64,000 nt of DNA from Portulaca oleracea. Its lineage: Eukaryota; Streptophyta; Magnoliopsida; Caryophyllales; Portulacaceae. The stretch's first letter is position 1. The number at the start of each line of letters is the position of its first letter. Shown piece by piece: positions 1 to 10,859 of the stretch. The DNA lies in contig CM055868.1 in NCBI GenBank assembly GCA_029582165.1, positions 9,623,501-9,687,500 on the forward strand, given 5' to 3'. The notes beneath the pieces are model-generated. The model did no database searches. It was given only the letters and a program-made list of their open reading frames with translations, and was not told where the DNA came from. The position numbers were made by a program, and so were the translations under genes.

Positions 1-130
1 ATTCACTGTGCCTATTTATCAAGATTTGGTTTTCGATTCCACTTCCGTGCTAGCTGGTTGGCCATGCTACCACATACTTCAATACACTTTTGCTTCCATC
101 TACAAAATACGTTCCAGGGACTCCCAACCT

Positions 131-616
131 TCATGGGAGAATTAGGGGTACGGAGGTAAAATTTACAGCCAATGTACTTGTTGAGTATGGAGCTCCATTT
201 TTCCAGTTTGTTGGCCATGCTGCTACTGTCCATTTTATACTTTGCACCACCATAGCCTTATGTAATTGTAGACCTAGGAACAAAACACAACTATGGTTCC
301 ATAATGTCCATATTATAAGAAACCAAGCAACTATCCAAATCTTCCTTATCATTCTGTTAGGAAAGTGAACATTCATTGAGCCCTCATGCTTTAATCTCAA
401 AGTTTGTGCTTGTTGAAGGTCGGATCCCAGATCACGCATAATTTGCCAAATGTGCCAGGAATACTGAAATTTCAGAAACAAATGATGTATGTCTTCTCGT
501 CGACATTGGCAAGATGGGCAAATATCTTCTTCTTCAGTTATAATCTCTTTCTCTACAATTGATTTATTGTGTTGCGCCTCCAATAAATATCCTAGATTTT
601 TAATAAATGAATGCAT
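131..616 (-). pseudogene. LINE (non-LTR) retrotransposon 3' tail, zf-RVT region
   Basis: A 161-codon open stretch reads like the zinc-binding region that follows reverse transcriptase in plant L1-type LINEs. It contains CPSC, then HHLFLKFQYSWHIW, then a Trp-rich tail (KIWIVAWFLIIWTLWNH). The reverse transcriptase itself is absent, so this is a 5'-truncated LINE end or an exonised remnant. A homologous tail in the same orientation lies at 10110-10465. The family assignment rests on recalled motif order, not on a search. Confidence 0.7.
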
Positions 617-700
617 TAGCCTAAATTTTCGAAATAGACAAAAAGAGTCACATTCAAGGCAACTGTAATATGCAACTTAACAACATTTAATGAGACAGAC

Positions 701-896
701 CTGTACAACAATTTCCATCAGCACACAATGCAGACTTGGCTTCAACATTATCAGGCTCTGTACTGGACTAAGACCTTGAGTTACATGATCCCCACTGTTC
801 AACTCTTTTTCATTATTATCACCAGTCTTAGAAGAACATAAACAATCTAACAGTTTCAGAATTGGTTCAGGAAAATGAGGAACTTCACCCCACAAC
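701..896 (-). pseudogene. Symplekin (SYMPK/PTA1)-like exon fragment
   Basis: The minus strand has a plausible exon with acceptor ...AAGCAG at 898-897 and donor CAG|GTCTGT after 701. It encodes LWGEVPHFPEPILKLL, then a polar stretch, then GDHVTQGLSPVQSLIMLKPS. This resembles the plant symplekin segment with the conserved GDRVTQGLS.VWSLILLRP pattern. Symplekin is the scaffold of the pre-mRNA 3'-end processing complex. The Trp of VWSL is Gln here and no neighbouring symplekin exons were recognised nearby, so I treat it as an isolated gene fragment. It could instead be one exon of a gene extending out of the window to the left. Confidence 0.45.
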
Positions 897-1086
897 CTGC
901 TTAAAAAAAGAAAAAGAACAATCTAACAGTTTTAAATGCTTAGAAGCAAAATTAAATCAAAGCAGAACACTTTGCAATTCTTGCTCTTGGGTTCTCTTCA
1001 CTTTTCTAATCTTAGATTGCAACCTGGTTAAAATTTAAAATTACTAAAAACCAAAATCATCAATGATGACCATATGCATGAATTAG

Positions 1087-1376
1087 CAAAAAATTACTCA
1101 GAGGTACCCTAACTTTTGGGGAAACTATTTTTCGGTACCCCAACTTTTCAAAACTCATTTTGAGGTACCCTTACTTTTTGGGTTAGTAATTATTTGGTGC
1201 TTTTCTAGTCATCAATTTTATTAAGTTGGGTATTTCTTCAAAAATAGAAGAACAAGGGTATTTCGGCCACTTAACCAAATTGATGAACGAAAAAGCACCT
1301 AATAATTTCTAACTCAAAAACTAAGGGTACCTGAAAAACATTTCACCACAATTAGGGTACCTCCTATTAATTTTTT
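1087..1376. mobile_element. MITE with GGTACC-rich terminal inverted repeats, copy 1
   Basis: The terminal inverted repeats begin AAAAATTACTCAGAGGTACC on the left and pair with GGTACCTCC...AATTTTTT on the right. An inner second pair (GGTACCCTTACTTTT / CTAAGGGTACC) extends the fold. The element is flanked by a perfect 10-bp duplication CATGAATTAG (1077-1086 and 1377-1386). There is no coding capacity. The TSD length suits Mutator-type elements better than hAT. A second, partly lost copy in inverted orientation is at 60088-60327. Confidence 0.8.
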
Positions 1377-1725
1377 CATGAATTAGTGTTGAAGAAATAG
1401 AATTTGGCTCATGGATACAATTAAAAGTATAAGAATATACGCAAGTGTGAAACAGATGGGTGGGTCAGGAGTCAGGACATTGCTTTGGAGACATTGAAGC
1501 ATGGATCTCTAGGATTACAACCCACTGTCACAATTGCCTGCAAATTTCATCACACATGAGAACACCAAAAAGAAAGACAAAAAAGAGGTATTCAAGAGTC
1601 AAGAGTGCATTGTACCTGTTCGACGGTATTCCTAGCTTGAGAAAAGGAGCCTTGATAAGGTAATCAAATAGGCAACACCAAGAACAACAGAAACGCATAA
1701 TTAGGGGTGGGCAACGGGCACAAAC

Positions 1726-1900
1726 ACCATTCTCTAAAACGTAAATTTTCGATGAAGAAGAGAAACTGAAAGTAATGGAAAAACTAACCGTTCTAACTCT
1801 GTGAAGACCATTCTCTAAAACGTAAATTTTCGATGAAGAAGAGAAACTGAAAGTAATGGAAAAACTAACCGTTCTAACTCTGTGAAGAGCATTCTCTAAA
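1726..1900. repeat. 81-bp tandem duplication
   Basis: Two essentially identical 81-bp units start at 1726 and 1807 with ACCATTCTCTAAAACG and end CTAACTCTGTGAAG. A third, partial unit starts at 1888 and a stray CCATTCTCTAAAA lies at 1987. Because 81 is divisible by 3, the minus-strand reading frame stays open across both units, but I do not recognise its product. No transposon boundary was seen. Confidence 0.85.
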
Positions 1901-2068
1901 ACGAAGGAGATAAGAATGATAACAACACAAACACCAACAACAACCCAGGGTGGGTGTTTAATCAAGCTTTCTCTCTCCACTTTCACCCCATTCTCTAAAA
2001 GGATTTTGATTAAAGATAAAAAAAATCAAGTGTTTGAGCCTGGAAAGTTTAAGAGTCGGGACAAAAAA

Positions 2069-2220
2069 TGATAGCTTTGATAAGGTTGCAGCGTGAGTCC
2101 CTCCTATGACAGTGATTAATGGAACCACGACTAAAGTGACCAGAGCTAATTGCCAAACAACGGTGAATCCCCCACAAAACCCATCATAAATGTCGCCATG
2201 TGGTGAATAAAACTACCAAA
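2069..2220 (-). pseudogene. ABC transporter B-family (P-glycoprotein-like) transmembrane exon fragment
   Basis: After a possible acceptor (...TTTCAACAG), the minus strand encodes FGSFIHHMATFMMGFVG and, one frame over, GFTVVWQLALVTLVVVPL followed by ITVIGG and TLSKLS. This matches the transmembrane-domain exon of plant ABCB/PGP transporters (pattern LGNFIHYMATF..GF.VGF...WQLALVTLAVVPL). A single-base deletion in a run of five G at about 2169-2173 breaks the frame between the two halves. No nucleotide-binding domain exons were found. This is a gene fragment and cannot encode a transporter. Confidence 0.65.
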
Positions 2221-2417
2221 CTGTTGAAACCCAATGTCAAGTGAGGTCGTTGGAATATACCCAATAATGAGGAATACAGGTGAAAATTGACTTAAAAACC
2301 TGCTTACTTTCTCACTAATAGAATCTTGGATTTCTAGTCATTTTTTGTTGTGTGCCACCGATGCGTTTCGGTGTCTAGTAATAATATGTTGTCCGTCAAA
2401 GGGAGGGGGAAGTAGAT

Positions 2418-3208
2418 TGTTGGAAATATTTCAAGAGTATAGGAAGATTATATAGCATGAGGAATCATGTGGAACATGTATAAGGATCATATATAAGATA
2501 AAGATAAAAGATATGATCAACACGAGTGTATAAGAAAAACCATTCTGGGCTCAACACGGATCGTGTTGAGGCAACACGGATCGTGTTGAGGCAACACGGA
2601 CCGTGTTTCTCCCAACATGGACCGTGTTAATCTAACACGGACCGTGTTGAATGCCAGAATGTGATTTCAATGCTAACGGCTACATGATCTTGAGTATTAA
2701 GTTTATTATATCAATATTAAGCTCGGTACTAAGTTCCAACAGCTATATTATCATGGCCAAGTCTATGTTTTGATTCTCCATTAAGGATCTTAATTACACC
2801 TTTGACCAAGAGGTGTGATTAGGGTTGGATTAGGTGTGGAAGTCTCCTATAAATAGGAGACATTCCCAAGCCATTTGAGATCATCACAAGCATCTATTCT
2901 ATTCTATAATCACATCCTCTAAAATATAGACTGCAGCTATACTTGAGAGAATCAAGTGAGAAACCTATGTCTTGACTCTTGAGTGCGACAAGAGCTAAAT
3001 TTTATCCCTTTGAACATTTACGGTACAGTAAATAGTTCTTAAGGAAAATGAGTACGAGGCCGTGACTCTTAGCTTTATCCAAACAAGTCAAGTTAACCAT
3101 TTGGTTATTAAGTTCAATCTCCGTCTTGTCACATGTAGCGCTAGAAGATCAAGATACCAAGAGAAGATGATGAAGATTCAAGCCGTTGTCAAACATCATT
3201 TTCCAACA
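2418..3208 (+). repeat. 5' LTR of the non-coding retrotransposon
   Basis: This 791-bp LTR has TG...CA ends inside a short inverted terminus (TGTTGGA / TCCAACA). It carries a five-unit palindrome array (2553-2648), a TATA box at 2849 and downstream sequence shared with the right LTR. It is longer than the 761-bp partner mainly through array differences. The sequence just upstream of it (AAAGGGAGGGGGAAGTAGAT) looks like a polypurine tract, which would be expected before a 3' LTR. The left flank may therefore derive from another element copy. Confidence 0.8.
2541..2661. repeat. Palindrome array in 5' LTR (AACACGGACCGTGTT units)
   Basis: Five 15-bp palindromic units AACACGG(A)YCGTGTT start at 2553, 2573, 2593, 2614 and 2634, giving a 20-21 bp pitch with spacers such as GAGGC and AATCT. 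The array is framed by CATTCTGG (2541-2548) and its inverse CCAGAATG (2654-2661). The right LTR keeps the same frame but only two units (7532-7546, 7552-7566), preceded by a diverged remnant at about 7480-7500. Function is unknown; the layout resembles a phased set of binding sites for a symmetric DNA-binding protein. Confidence 0.85.
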
Positions 3209-6200
3209 ATCTTAAGAACTATTTATGAGTCAAGATTGGAGGAGGTTAAGAGTACATTGGACATCCAAGATTCAAGAGGGATTACAAAGATAAGTTTATA
3301 TTTTATAAGTTTATTAGTATCAATTTTTCATACAAGTTAATTAAGTTTTATTGAGTAAGTTTAATGGTTAAAAGTTTATTAATCATTTGTTTATCTATAT
3401 GTGTTTTGTATAGATGCAAAATTGATACATAAGTGTGGCAATACAAGTACAAGATCTTGATGTTCATGATGGGAATTGTTGCTCGATTATGTAATGATGC
3501 TTACATGGATTAAGGGCAAGGTAACAACAAGGCATTTATAAGGAGGTCAAAGGTAATTAAGTTGTTGTTTATACCAATGAATATTATCAAGTTGCCTCTT
3601 AATATTATCAAGTTAATACCAATGAATATGTTTTATTACCTTTGACATGTTTTATTGGTTTATAAGAATTGCCATTAAGGATAAGTGTATTGAAATTCCA
3701 TGATAAAGTAGTTGTTGTAGGATGGTGAAAAGAAAAGGTCAAAATAAGTATTTATTTATTTATATTATTAAGTGCACCATTGAACACCTACATAAGTTAC
3801 AAAGTTTATTTAGCCATATGTTTAAGTTGGCTATGATATTAAGTTACATGGAAGTTTCATACTAGTAATAAAGATGATGTCATTGTCATTAAAAAGATTC
3901 TTTGGTTGGATGTTTTAAGTTACAAGTTTTTAAGCTGTTTAATGTGGAAATTCATTGTAGCAAGATTATATTTTTGCTTCTTATAATCTGAATTTTTCCA
4001 TGTTTATTCACATGTTCAAGTATCATTGGTTTTGATATTAATATGAAGGATGAGTACAAGTTGATTAGATCTTTTATTAATATCAATGATTGGAATTTTG
4101 TTTCATGTTTATAAGTCATAGGTATGAGTGATTTCATGCTTATTATTTTGCCTATTATTATTCAAGTATTGTTTAATAGTATGATTAACAAGTTAATTTT
4201 ATGATTAAGTTTGAAGCATGAAAATAGAATATAAGTATTGGCAAAAGTATTATGTTTTTAATTTATAAGTTGCCATGAAATTCTATTTAGTTATCTCAAG
4301 TTTATGATTCTATTATTACAATGAGTTTATGCAATTGAAAGTCAAATATGAATTTGATTATTAAGATAGACTTTGCATATAAGTGTAATTTTTATGAGAA
4401 TTATTTGAATGCATACAAGTGGCTTGTTTATTGTCTTAAGAAATCCACTATAAGTTATGTGTGCATTAAGGTTCAAATTTCTATTATTATCATGAGTATA
4501 TTTTTATTATGCTTATAAGTATTGTAATAAGAAAAGCATAATAAGTTATTATTATCATTATTTTACAAGTACATATATATGTGATTATATATGTTGATAA
4601 GTTATTGGCAACATTATGTGGTTATTAAGATGAAATAGTAAGTTTGTGTACAAGAAGTCATATAAGTAATTATATATGAAAAATCATATGTGATTTATTT
4701 TGTACAATTAAGTTTGTAAATGGCTAATATAATTTCCTAGCTATTGGAAATATAAGAGTACACAAGTTAATAAGAAAGATAAAGGATTAATCATGTTTAT
4801 ATGATTAATGGTATGTATAAGTTTAAGGTACATACACATAAGTTGTCTAAGCTATTTCAAAATATTATTAAGTATACATAATATGGATACAAGTATGAGA
4901 ATTCATAATATGTATAAGTTTGACAAGAAAACTTTCTATGCTTATAAGATGTTGCATAAGTAAGGACTCATGATTATTTCTAACAAGTTGAACCTATAAG
5001 ATTATTTGGCTAATTTTCTTAGCTAATTATGCGAAGGAAATTTCATATGTTTTGTTAAGTTTTTGTACTAAGTTTAAGTCAAATATGAAATTTATTTAAG
5101 TATTGATTTTCATGCATATTTACAAGTATCTTGCCATGTGATTCATGTTTATGAATGTTTATAGAGTTTTATGATTTATTCAAGCATTCCAAGAGGACTT
5201 AAGTTTTTGGTTTGTTTGATTAAAATAAGTATTTGACTCTATGTTGATTATGGCATGACAAGTTTAAGAATAATCACTTGATCCTATAAGTGTTTAAGGC
5301 AATTTTGCTTGATTTTTCTAATTGCAAAATTTATTTATGTGATTATATGAGTGTGTAGAATCATAAGTTGTTTATTTCCTTTTATTAATGGAAATATAAG
5401 TAGACAAGAACATGTTTTATTCTTGATATGAAAAAATGAGTGAAGTTTTATTCACTAATATTGTGTCTACAAATTTAATTATGCTAGTAAGTTAAAGTAT
5501 GACATATTTTTCTACATGCTAATTTAAGTAGTTGTAAGTCATGTACTTGCAACTATGTTGTTAGGTAATGCAAGTTATTCATAAGTGACATGGACATAAG
5601 TTTATCTACATGTTTGGTTGTTGTAAGCTTCTCATGTTATTCAATCATATTTTAATATTATAAGAGTTTATTAAGATTTTATGCAAGTTCACTATAAGAA
5701 AAATTTCTTTATGAAATAAGTTAACGGATTGCATAAGATATATGAGAAGATTTCATACTTTTGTATGGTTTATGTGTCAATATGTATATGTTTACATATT
5801 TGTTGTATTCATTGAGTAATGGCATCTGAAACATCAAACATGATTGGATAAGCATAAGATTGATCATGAGTACTCATGAGTTTTAGTGTATTCATAAATA
5901 TAAGTTGAATACATGTTTGTCCTTGTTAAATTTCTCAAGTTTATAAGAGCATGTAGTAGGATATAAGGAAGTTTTTTCACAAGGAATTATGCATACTTGT
6001 GATAGACTATAATTCATGATTATGGAAATGGTTATTCTTGAGGTTTTACAAGTTCATAAAGTTTAATTTATGAGGTTTCCAGATAATCATGATTGAGAAT
6101 GGTCTATGTTGTTTGCATAAGTTGAGTATGCATATATCAAGTTTATTTGCTACATAAGAATTGAAGTGTATAATTTTTTGTACATTTGATTATTCTAAAT

Positions 6201-7358
6201 TCATGATGATATATCTTTATCAATGGATTTAGTAATGATAAAGTTTAAGTATTCTGTTTAAATCTTCATAGCTATATGCTTTGAAAGGTGGACTTAAACA
6301 TAAAAGGAGAGCATACAACCATTGTAATATGATTGTTTAATCATACACTTGGTAGTATACTCTACAACTCTACAAGATAATCATTCATTATTGTGAATCA
6401 TTGTTTATTCAATGAGTTAAAGTTATAAGTTCAAGTATGTAGCAAAGGATTTAGATGTAATGGTTTAATTACATATAAGTTGGAAATTTGATTTTCATAT
6501 AAATCAAAGGTTAAGTAGTTTGTCAAGTGCAAGGTTGTTTTGTTCATAAGTTTGTATCCATAAGTTTTTTGGATGATAAGCATATAAGAGGATCCATATC
6601 AAGTTTACACATGGTATAGTGTGATTATCTCCGAAAAATAATATGTTGGTTTGTTCATATTATGATGAAGATATTCTTATTAAGGCCATGGTAAAGATAT
6701 AATTATATATCTAGTGGACCTTGTTATTGGAGATGTGATAAGTAGCCCAAATCTCTACCACTTCACAACAATGACTCACCTTTACGACTTGGAATACCAC
6801 CAATTTCTAAAGTTCAAATGAGTAAGGAGTTGTCTAAACTAGTAGGAAGCATCGATTTTATATATCTCAGGCTAAGTGATGCTTAGAAATTTGTAATGAT
6901 AAGAGGTTGAGTAGTAATACTCTTAATGGACTTTGTGGAAAACCTAATTACAATGGTGGTATAATTACAAAGTCTACCTATGTAAGTGTAATCTGTGGCC
7001 GCATAAAGGAACTATGGGCTAATGTTCCGAAACACTTACTAAGGATAAGGACACAAGGCCGGATAATAGTATCAAAGTTTTAGCACTTAAGATTTAAAAA
7101 CAAACGTATGTGTATTATGAGTATAGTTGATCAATATAAATCCAAAGTTCAAAGACATGTCTACTTTGTGATTTGGATTCAATTTTGGCTTGCATATACT
7201 AAGTGAAAAGTTCAAAGAGTAATCTACTTTTCATTACGCATATGTTTGTGGGTTTCTCGGGCGATTACAAGTTAAGGTATATCTTAAATGGCGGGGGTGT
7301 TAACTCCTTAAGTAAAGTTATTTCAAGGGTTTTACATACTCTTGAAATAGCGGGGTAT
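3209..7358 (+). other. AAGT-rich non-coding internal region
   Basis: This is about 4.15 kb of AT-rich DNA with strong strand asymmetry: G far exceeds C and T exceeds A on the plus strand. It is densely sprinkled with TAAGT/CAAGT. By hand count, 4201-4800 holds 18 AAGT and only one ACTT. No domain, tRNA or long ORF was seen. The last 600 bp (about 6700-7358) is less repetitive and includes G-rich tracts (GGCGGGGGTGTTA near 7290, AGCGGGG near 7350) that may be polypurine-tract relics. Confidence 0.7.
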
Positions 7359-8119
7359 TGTTGGAAATATTTCAAGAGTATAAGAAGATTATATAACATG
7401 AAGGAATCATGTGGAACATGTATAAGGATCATATATAAGATAAAGATAGAAAATATGATCAACACAAGTGTATAAGAGAACAACACCGGTCGTGCTGGTC
7501 TCCAGAGAGCAAGAAAAACCATTCTGGGCTTAACACGGACCGTGTTAATCTAACACGGACCGTGTTGAATGCCAGAATGTGTTTTCAATGCTAACAGCTA
7601 TATAATCTTGAGTATTAAGTTTATAATATCAATATTAAGCTCGGTATTAAGATCCAACAGCTATAATATCATGACCAAGTCAATGTTTTGATTCTCCATT
7701 AAGGATCTAAATTACACCTTTGACCAAAAGGTGTGATTAGGGTTGGATTAAGTGTGGAAGTCTCCTATAAATAGGATACATTCCCAAGCCATTTGAGATC
7801 ATCACAAGCATCTATTCTATTCTATAATCACATCCTCTCAAATATAGACTGCAGCTATACTTGAGAGAATCAAGTGAGAAACCTATGTCTTGAGTGCGAC
7901 AAGAGCTAAGTTTTATCCCTTTGAACATTTACGGTACAGTAAATAGTTCTTAAGGAAAATGAGTACGAGGCCATGACTCTTAGCTTTATCCAAACAAGTC
8001 AAGTTAACCATTTGGTTATTAAGTTCAATCTCCGTCTTGTCACATGTACCACTAGAAGACCAAGATACCAAGACAAGATGATGAAAATTCAAGCCGTTGT
8101 CAAACATCATTTTCCAACA
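7359..8119 (+). repeat. 3' LTR of the non-coding retrotransposon
   Basis: This 761-bp LTR has TGTTGGAAAT...TTTTCCAACA ends. It aligns with 2418-3208 over its whole length apart from the palindrome array, where it has two intact units instead of five plus a short diverged insert containing ACCGGTCGTGCTGGT. The TATA box TATAAATAGG lies near 7766. It ends 4 bp from the splice donor of the neighbouring minus-strand exon. Confidence 0.8.
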
Positions 8120-8123
8120 TTAC

Positions 8124-8173
8124 CTGTGTTGAATCCACCTCCTTGACCTCGGCCTCGGCCTCCGATTGACATC
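8124..8173 (-). CDS. First coding exon of an unidentified Gly/Arg-rich protein
   Basis: On the minus strand, an acceptor GGTGGCAG (AG at 8175-8174) precedes ATG at 8172-8170. The exon encodes MSIGGRGRGQGGGFNT and ends in a consensus donor CAG|GTAA (exon end 8124). The start is supported by the spliced 5'UTR upstream and by the RGG-like composition. The protein is not recognised; short RGRG/GGG N-termini occur in several RNA-binding and RNA-polymerase-associated proteins. The following intron starts at 8123, and after only 4 bp the LTR retrotransposon begins, so the rest of the gene is either beyond a 5.7-kb intronic insertion or lost. No downstream exon was identified. Confidence 0.55.
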
Positions 8174-8640
8174 CTGCCACCAATCAAACAAAGCAAACGC
8201 TTACAAACAATCCAAATCTGAAATTCGGCGTCATCGTACGCATGCAGATCTAAATTAGACGGCTACCTCAAATTAATCGATCGGATTGATAATATACGTT
8301 TTGTTCAGAAATGAAAGTTAAATAAAGATCCATGCATGCAAATTGTAGAGAACGAAAAGGCATAGACCAGCGAAGAGGAGCGGCGAAGAGGTGATTGTTA
8401 CTGGGAAAGGAGGAGTACCTTGAAAGCTTAATTATGCCTTTCGATGACAAAACTTCTCATAGAAGAAGAGGGAGGGAGAAACAGAGCAGTTACCAGGAAA
8501 GTTTTTATGAGAGACGGGAAACAGTTACTGGGAAATGAGGAGGCGTAGAAGAGAGAGAAAGTGAGATAGGAGAGAGAAGAGGAAGAGATATTCAGCGTGT
8601 GTGAACGTGTGTAAGTAATTTTCTCAGCAAAATAAATTAT
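8174..8640 (-). other. 5'UTR exon and 5'UTR intron of the Gly/Arg-rich gene
   Basis: Read on the minus strand, about 8640-8419 is a pyrimidine-rich leader (CTCTTCCTCTTCTCTCTCC and similar tracts) ending in donor CAAG|GTAC after 8419. The intron runs 8418-8174 and ends TTGATTGGTGGCAG directly before the start-codon exon. Leader introns of this size near the ATG are common in highly expressed plant genes and often enhance expression. Whether this leader is still transcribed cannot be told from sequence. Confidence 0.5.
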
Positions 8641-9400
8641 CTGCATTTTGATTGACTTAGAGACCGTGAAGTACTCTGGTTACAGAATTCAGTGGGGCCC
8701 AGTAAATTTTCTATTATAGATATATAGATTATTATTATTATTATTGCTATTATTATTTTTGGTTGTATTATTATTATTGTTGAAATTTCGTTTATTATTT
8801 GGGTTATTATTTTGGTTGTGGGCGATTGTCGGCGGCGATGGCGAACGACTGTGATAATAGATGGCAGTTGGTGGCAGTAGAGAAGGAGATGATGAATGTG
8901 GACAATGAATGGAGAGAGAGAGAGAGTTTAGAGGGTTTAGAGAGAGAGAATGACAAAGCTAGAAAAATTGTGGCAAAATGTGGGTGACGCAAGTAAAAAA
9001 GGGGGGGGGGGGAACATACAACATTTGGGTTAAAAATTATCGATTAAGTCAATTATCATTTTACTATGATTGTATCCAAAAAAAAAAAACTTTCACAATT
9101 GTTGACGAAAACACTTTTATTTTTCTTACCATTTTCTTGAGGATAATCAAATTAATCAAAATGTTATATAGTGCAATTATACGAAGAAATTTAAATGTTC
9201 AAGTTTAACGTACTAATTTGTTCTATTTTATACAATGAAATTCATTCCTTGCTAATTTGTATTTGGATACTTTTATAATTGTAATTTCTCTGCTTATATT
9301 TTTTGAATTTTTTCTAATTTTGCTACATACTTTATCTGATATATATTTGAAAATTTCATATAATACATGAAATTTAAGTACTGTCTATATATCTCACTAG
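8641..9400. other. Intergenic DNA with microsatellites
   Basis: Upstream of the Gly/Arg-rich gene on the minus strand. It holds a GGGCCC motif near 8695, an imprecise (ATT)n tract at 8728-8800, GA-rich tracts at 8911-8950, a run of about 12 G near 9000 and an A-rich tract at 9078. The short ORFs here come from these simple repeats. No gene seen. Confidence 0.6.
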
Positions 9401-10859
9401 TAGGGCTGGCAATGAGTCGAGCCCAAGCTTGGCAGACTCAAGGCTTGGCTCGTGAGCTATACTATAGGCTTGGTTTGGCTTGCGAGCTTGGCGAACCTGA
9501 AAAGTGAGGCTCACGGCCTGGCTTGCAAAGGCTCGCGAGCCCTCACGAGCTTTAATGAGCCAATACTTGTTCATTGTCATTCATTTTATTAATCTACAAA
9601 GTGATAATAAAAGATATCTCTTAAAATAAAAATAGTAAAAAAAAGAGCACTTATAATAAAGTCAAATAAAAATATAAGATTGAAAATTAATTAATTCAAA
9701 ATAATAATTATAGGATGTAAAATAAAGTAATTTTATAACCATAATGAAAATAATTTATGATTGTGGATTTACAACACATAAAAAAATCTATCAAAAGCAC
9801 ATGTTCCAATTATGTGAATAAAGTATTTTTTTCGATAAATAGGCCAAACAACCCAATATTATTAGCACCAAGTGAGGACCACAGTTCCTTAAAAGCACGC
9901 AAACAGTGGCCTCAACATTCCAAATACATCCCACTCCAAAATGAGTTATAAAAGTAAATAAAATAATTTCCAAAACAACAAAATGACTAAATCGAGTCTA
10001 ACATTGGATATCCCTATTCATCTTCCTCACTACAACAATCCCTTACCCCTCCCTCTCTCCCCCTACGCATATATGACAGGGATGAGATGGAAGTTAACAA
10101 CAATGGTTGTTGTTGGGGTACTCCACCCCCTTCTTCCATTGTTCTCACCAAATAGCCACCCTCCATTTTATTTCCTGCAGTACCAATGTTATGTCCTCTT
10201 CAGATCTATTGAACACAACATCATTGCGGTGATTCTAAATTGTCTAGATGGTCGCAAACCATACCACCATCCATATCTTCCTCTTCATTGTGTTGTAAAA
10301 ATACACCATCATCCATTCTTCATACATCTCCTTCAACGTACCAGCTTGTTGCAATCTGTGGCCCAGATCTTGCATCAACTTCTTCCAAATAGCTTGTACA
10401 AAAGCACAGGTCACAAATAAGTGGTCGATTGTTTCTCCTTGTTCCTGACAAAAAGGGCATCAATCTTCCTTCTTTTCTATGATTCCCCTGTTTCTTAGTT
10501 GGGATCTTGTGTTTTTATTCCCCAACAAAGCCAACCAAACCATTATTTCAAACTTCATGCCCGCCAGGGGGGGGGGGGGGAGATTTCTTCCAAACTGAAT
10601 AGGCAATCAAATTCACATGTATCTGTTGGCAAGCATAATATATTGAGCTTCCAAATTTCGTCCAATATTCCTTTTTCATGAACCTTACGAGCTTCACGAT
10701 ACGAGCTTTCTTGGACTCAGTTTGGCTCGTTTATGTGACTAGCTCGAGCCCGAGCTGACTTGAGCTTATTGCGAGCCAAGCTTATTGAGCTTCCCGTCGA
10801 GCTTATTGAGCTTCCTGTCGAGTTAGCTCGCGAGCCGACTTGGCTCACTGCCAGCACTA
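9401..10859. mobile_element. hAT-like non-autonomous element
   Basis: The left end TAGGGCTGGCAATGAG pairs with the right end CTCACTGCCAGCACTA. Subterminal regions on both sides are packed with GAGCTCG/GAGCC repeats (9415-9560 and 10690-10845). The flanking 8-mers CTCACTAG and TTCATTGG differ only by three transitions, consistent with a decayed 8-bp hAT target duplication. There is no transposase. The centre is AT-rich and contains a LINE tail on the minus strand. Confidence 0.6.
10110..10465 (-). pseudogene. LINE 3' tail inside the hAT-like element
   Basis: The minus strand reads CPFCQEQGE, TIDHLFVTCAFVQAIW, then KRKIWMVVWF and NHRNDVVFNRS, with a stop codon in the tail. This is the zf-RVT region downstream of a LINE reverse transcriptase, homologous to 131-616 and in the same orientation. 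No reverse transcriptase domain is present. It was either carried by the hAT-like element or inserted into it. Confidence 0.65.

Larger units (their letters stand above)
2418..8119 (+). mobile_element. Non-coding LTR retrotransposon (LARD-like)
   Basis: Two long direct repeats (2418-3208 and 7359-8119), each beginning TGTTGGAAAT and ending TTTTCCAACA, bracket about 4.15 kb with no ORF above 92 codons and nothing resembling Gag or Pol. Plus orientation is inferred from a TATA box (TATAAATAG at 2849, and its equivalent near 7766) in each LTR. No canonical initiator-Met primer site follows the left LTR, and only weak G-rich tracts precede the right LTR. The flanking pentamers (TAGAT / TTACC) do not match, so the element may be recombined or old. 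It fits the class of large retrotransposon derivatives mobilised in trans. The right end is 4 bp inside an intron of the minus-strand gene at 8124-8640. Confidence 0.75.

Noticed and set aside
1528..1986. 152-codon minus-strand ORF over the 81-bp repeats
   Set aside because: Open because the repeat unit is a multiple of three; no recognisable domain and no support for a start.
2553..2648. CRISPR-like array (short repeats with regular short spacers)
   Set aside because: Spacers are 5-6 bp and nearly identical, the context is a plant LTR, and no cas genes exist.
2413..8124. Target duplication for the non-coding LTR element
   Set aside because: Flanking pentamers TAGAT and TTACC do not match even allowing one change.
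8799..8992. Paired ORFs on both strands near 8.8-9.0 kb
   Set aside because: GA-repeat derived; no splice context, no family resemblance.
9983..10420. 145-codon plus-strand ORF rich in His/Leu/Pro
   Set aside because: It is antisense to the LINE zf-RVT tail, which explains its openness.
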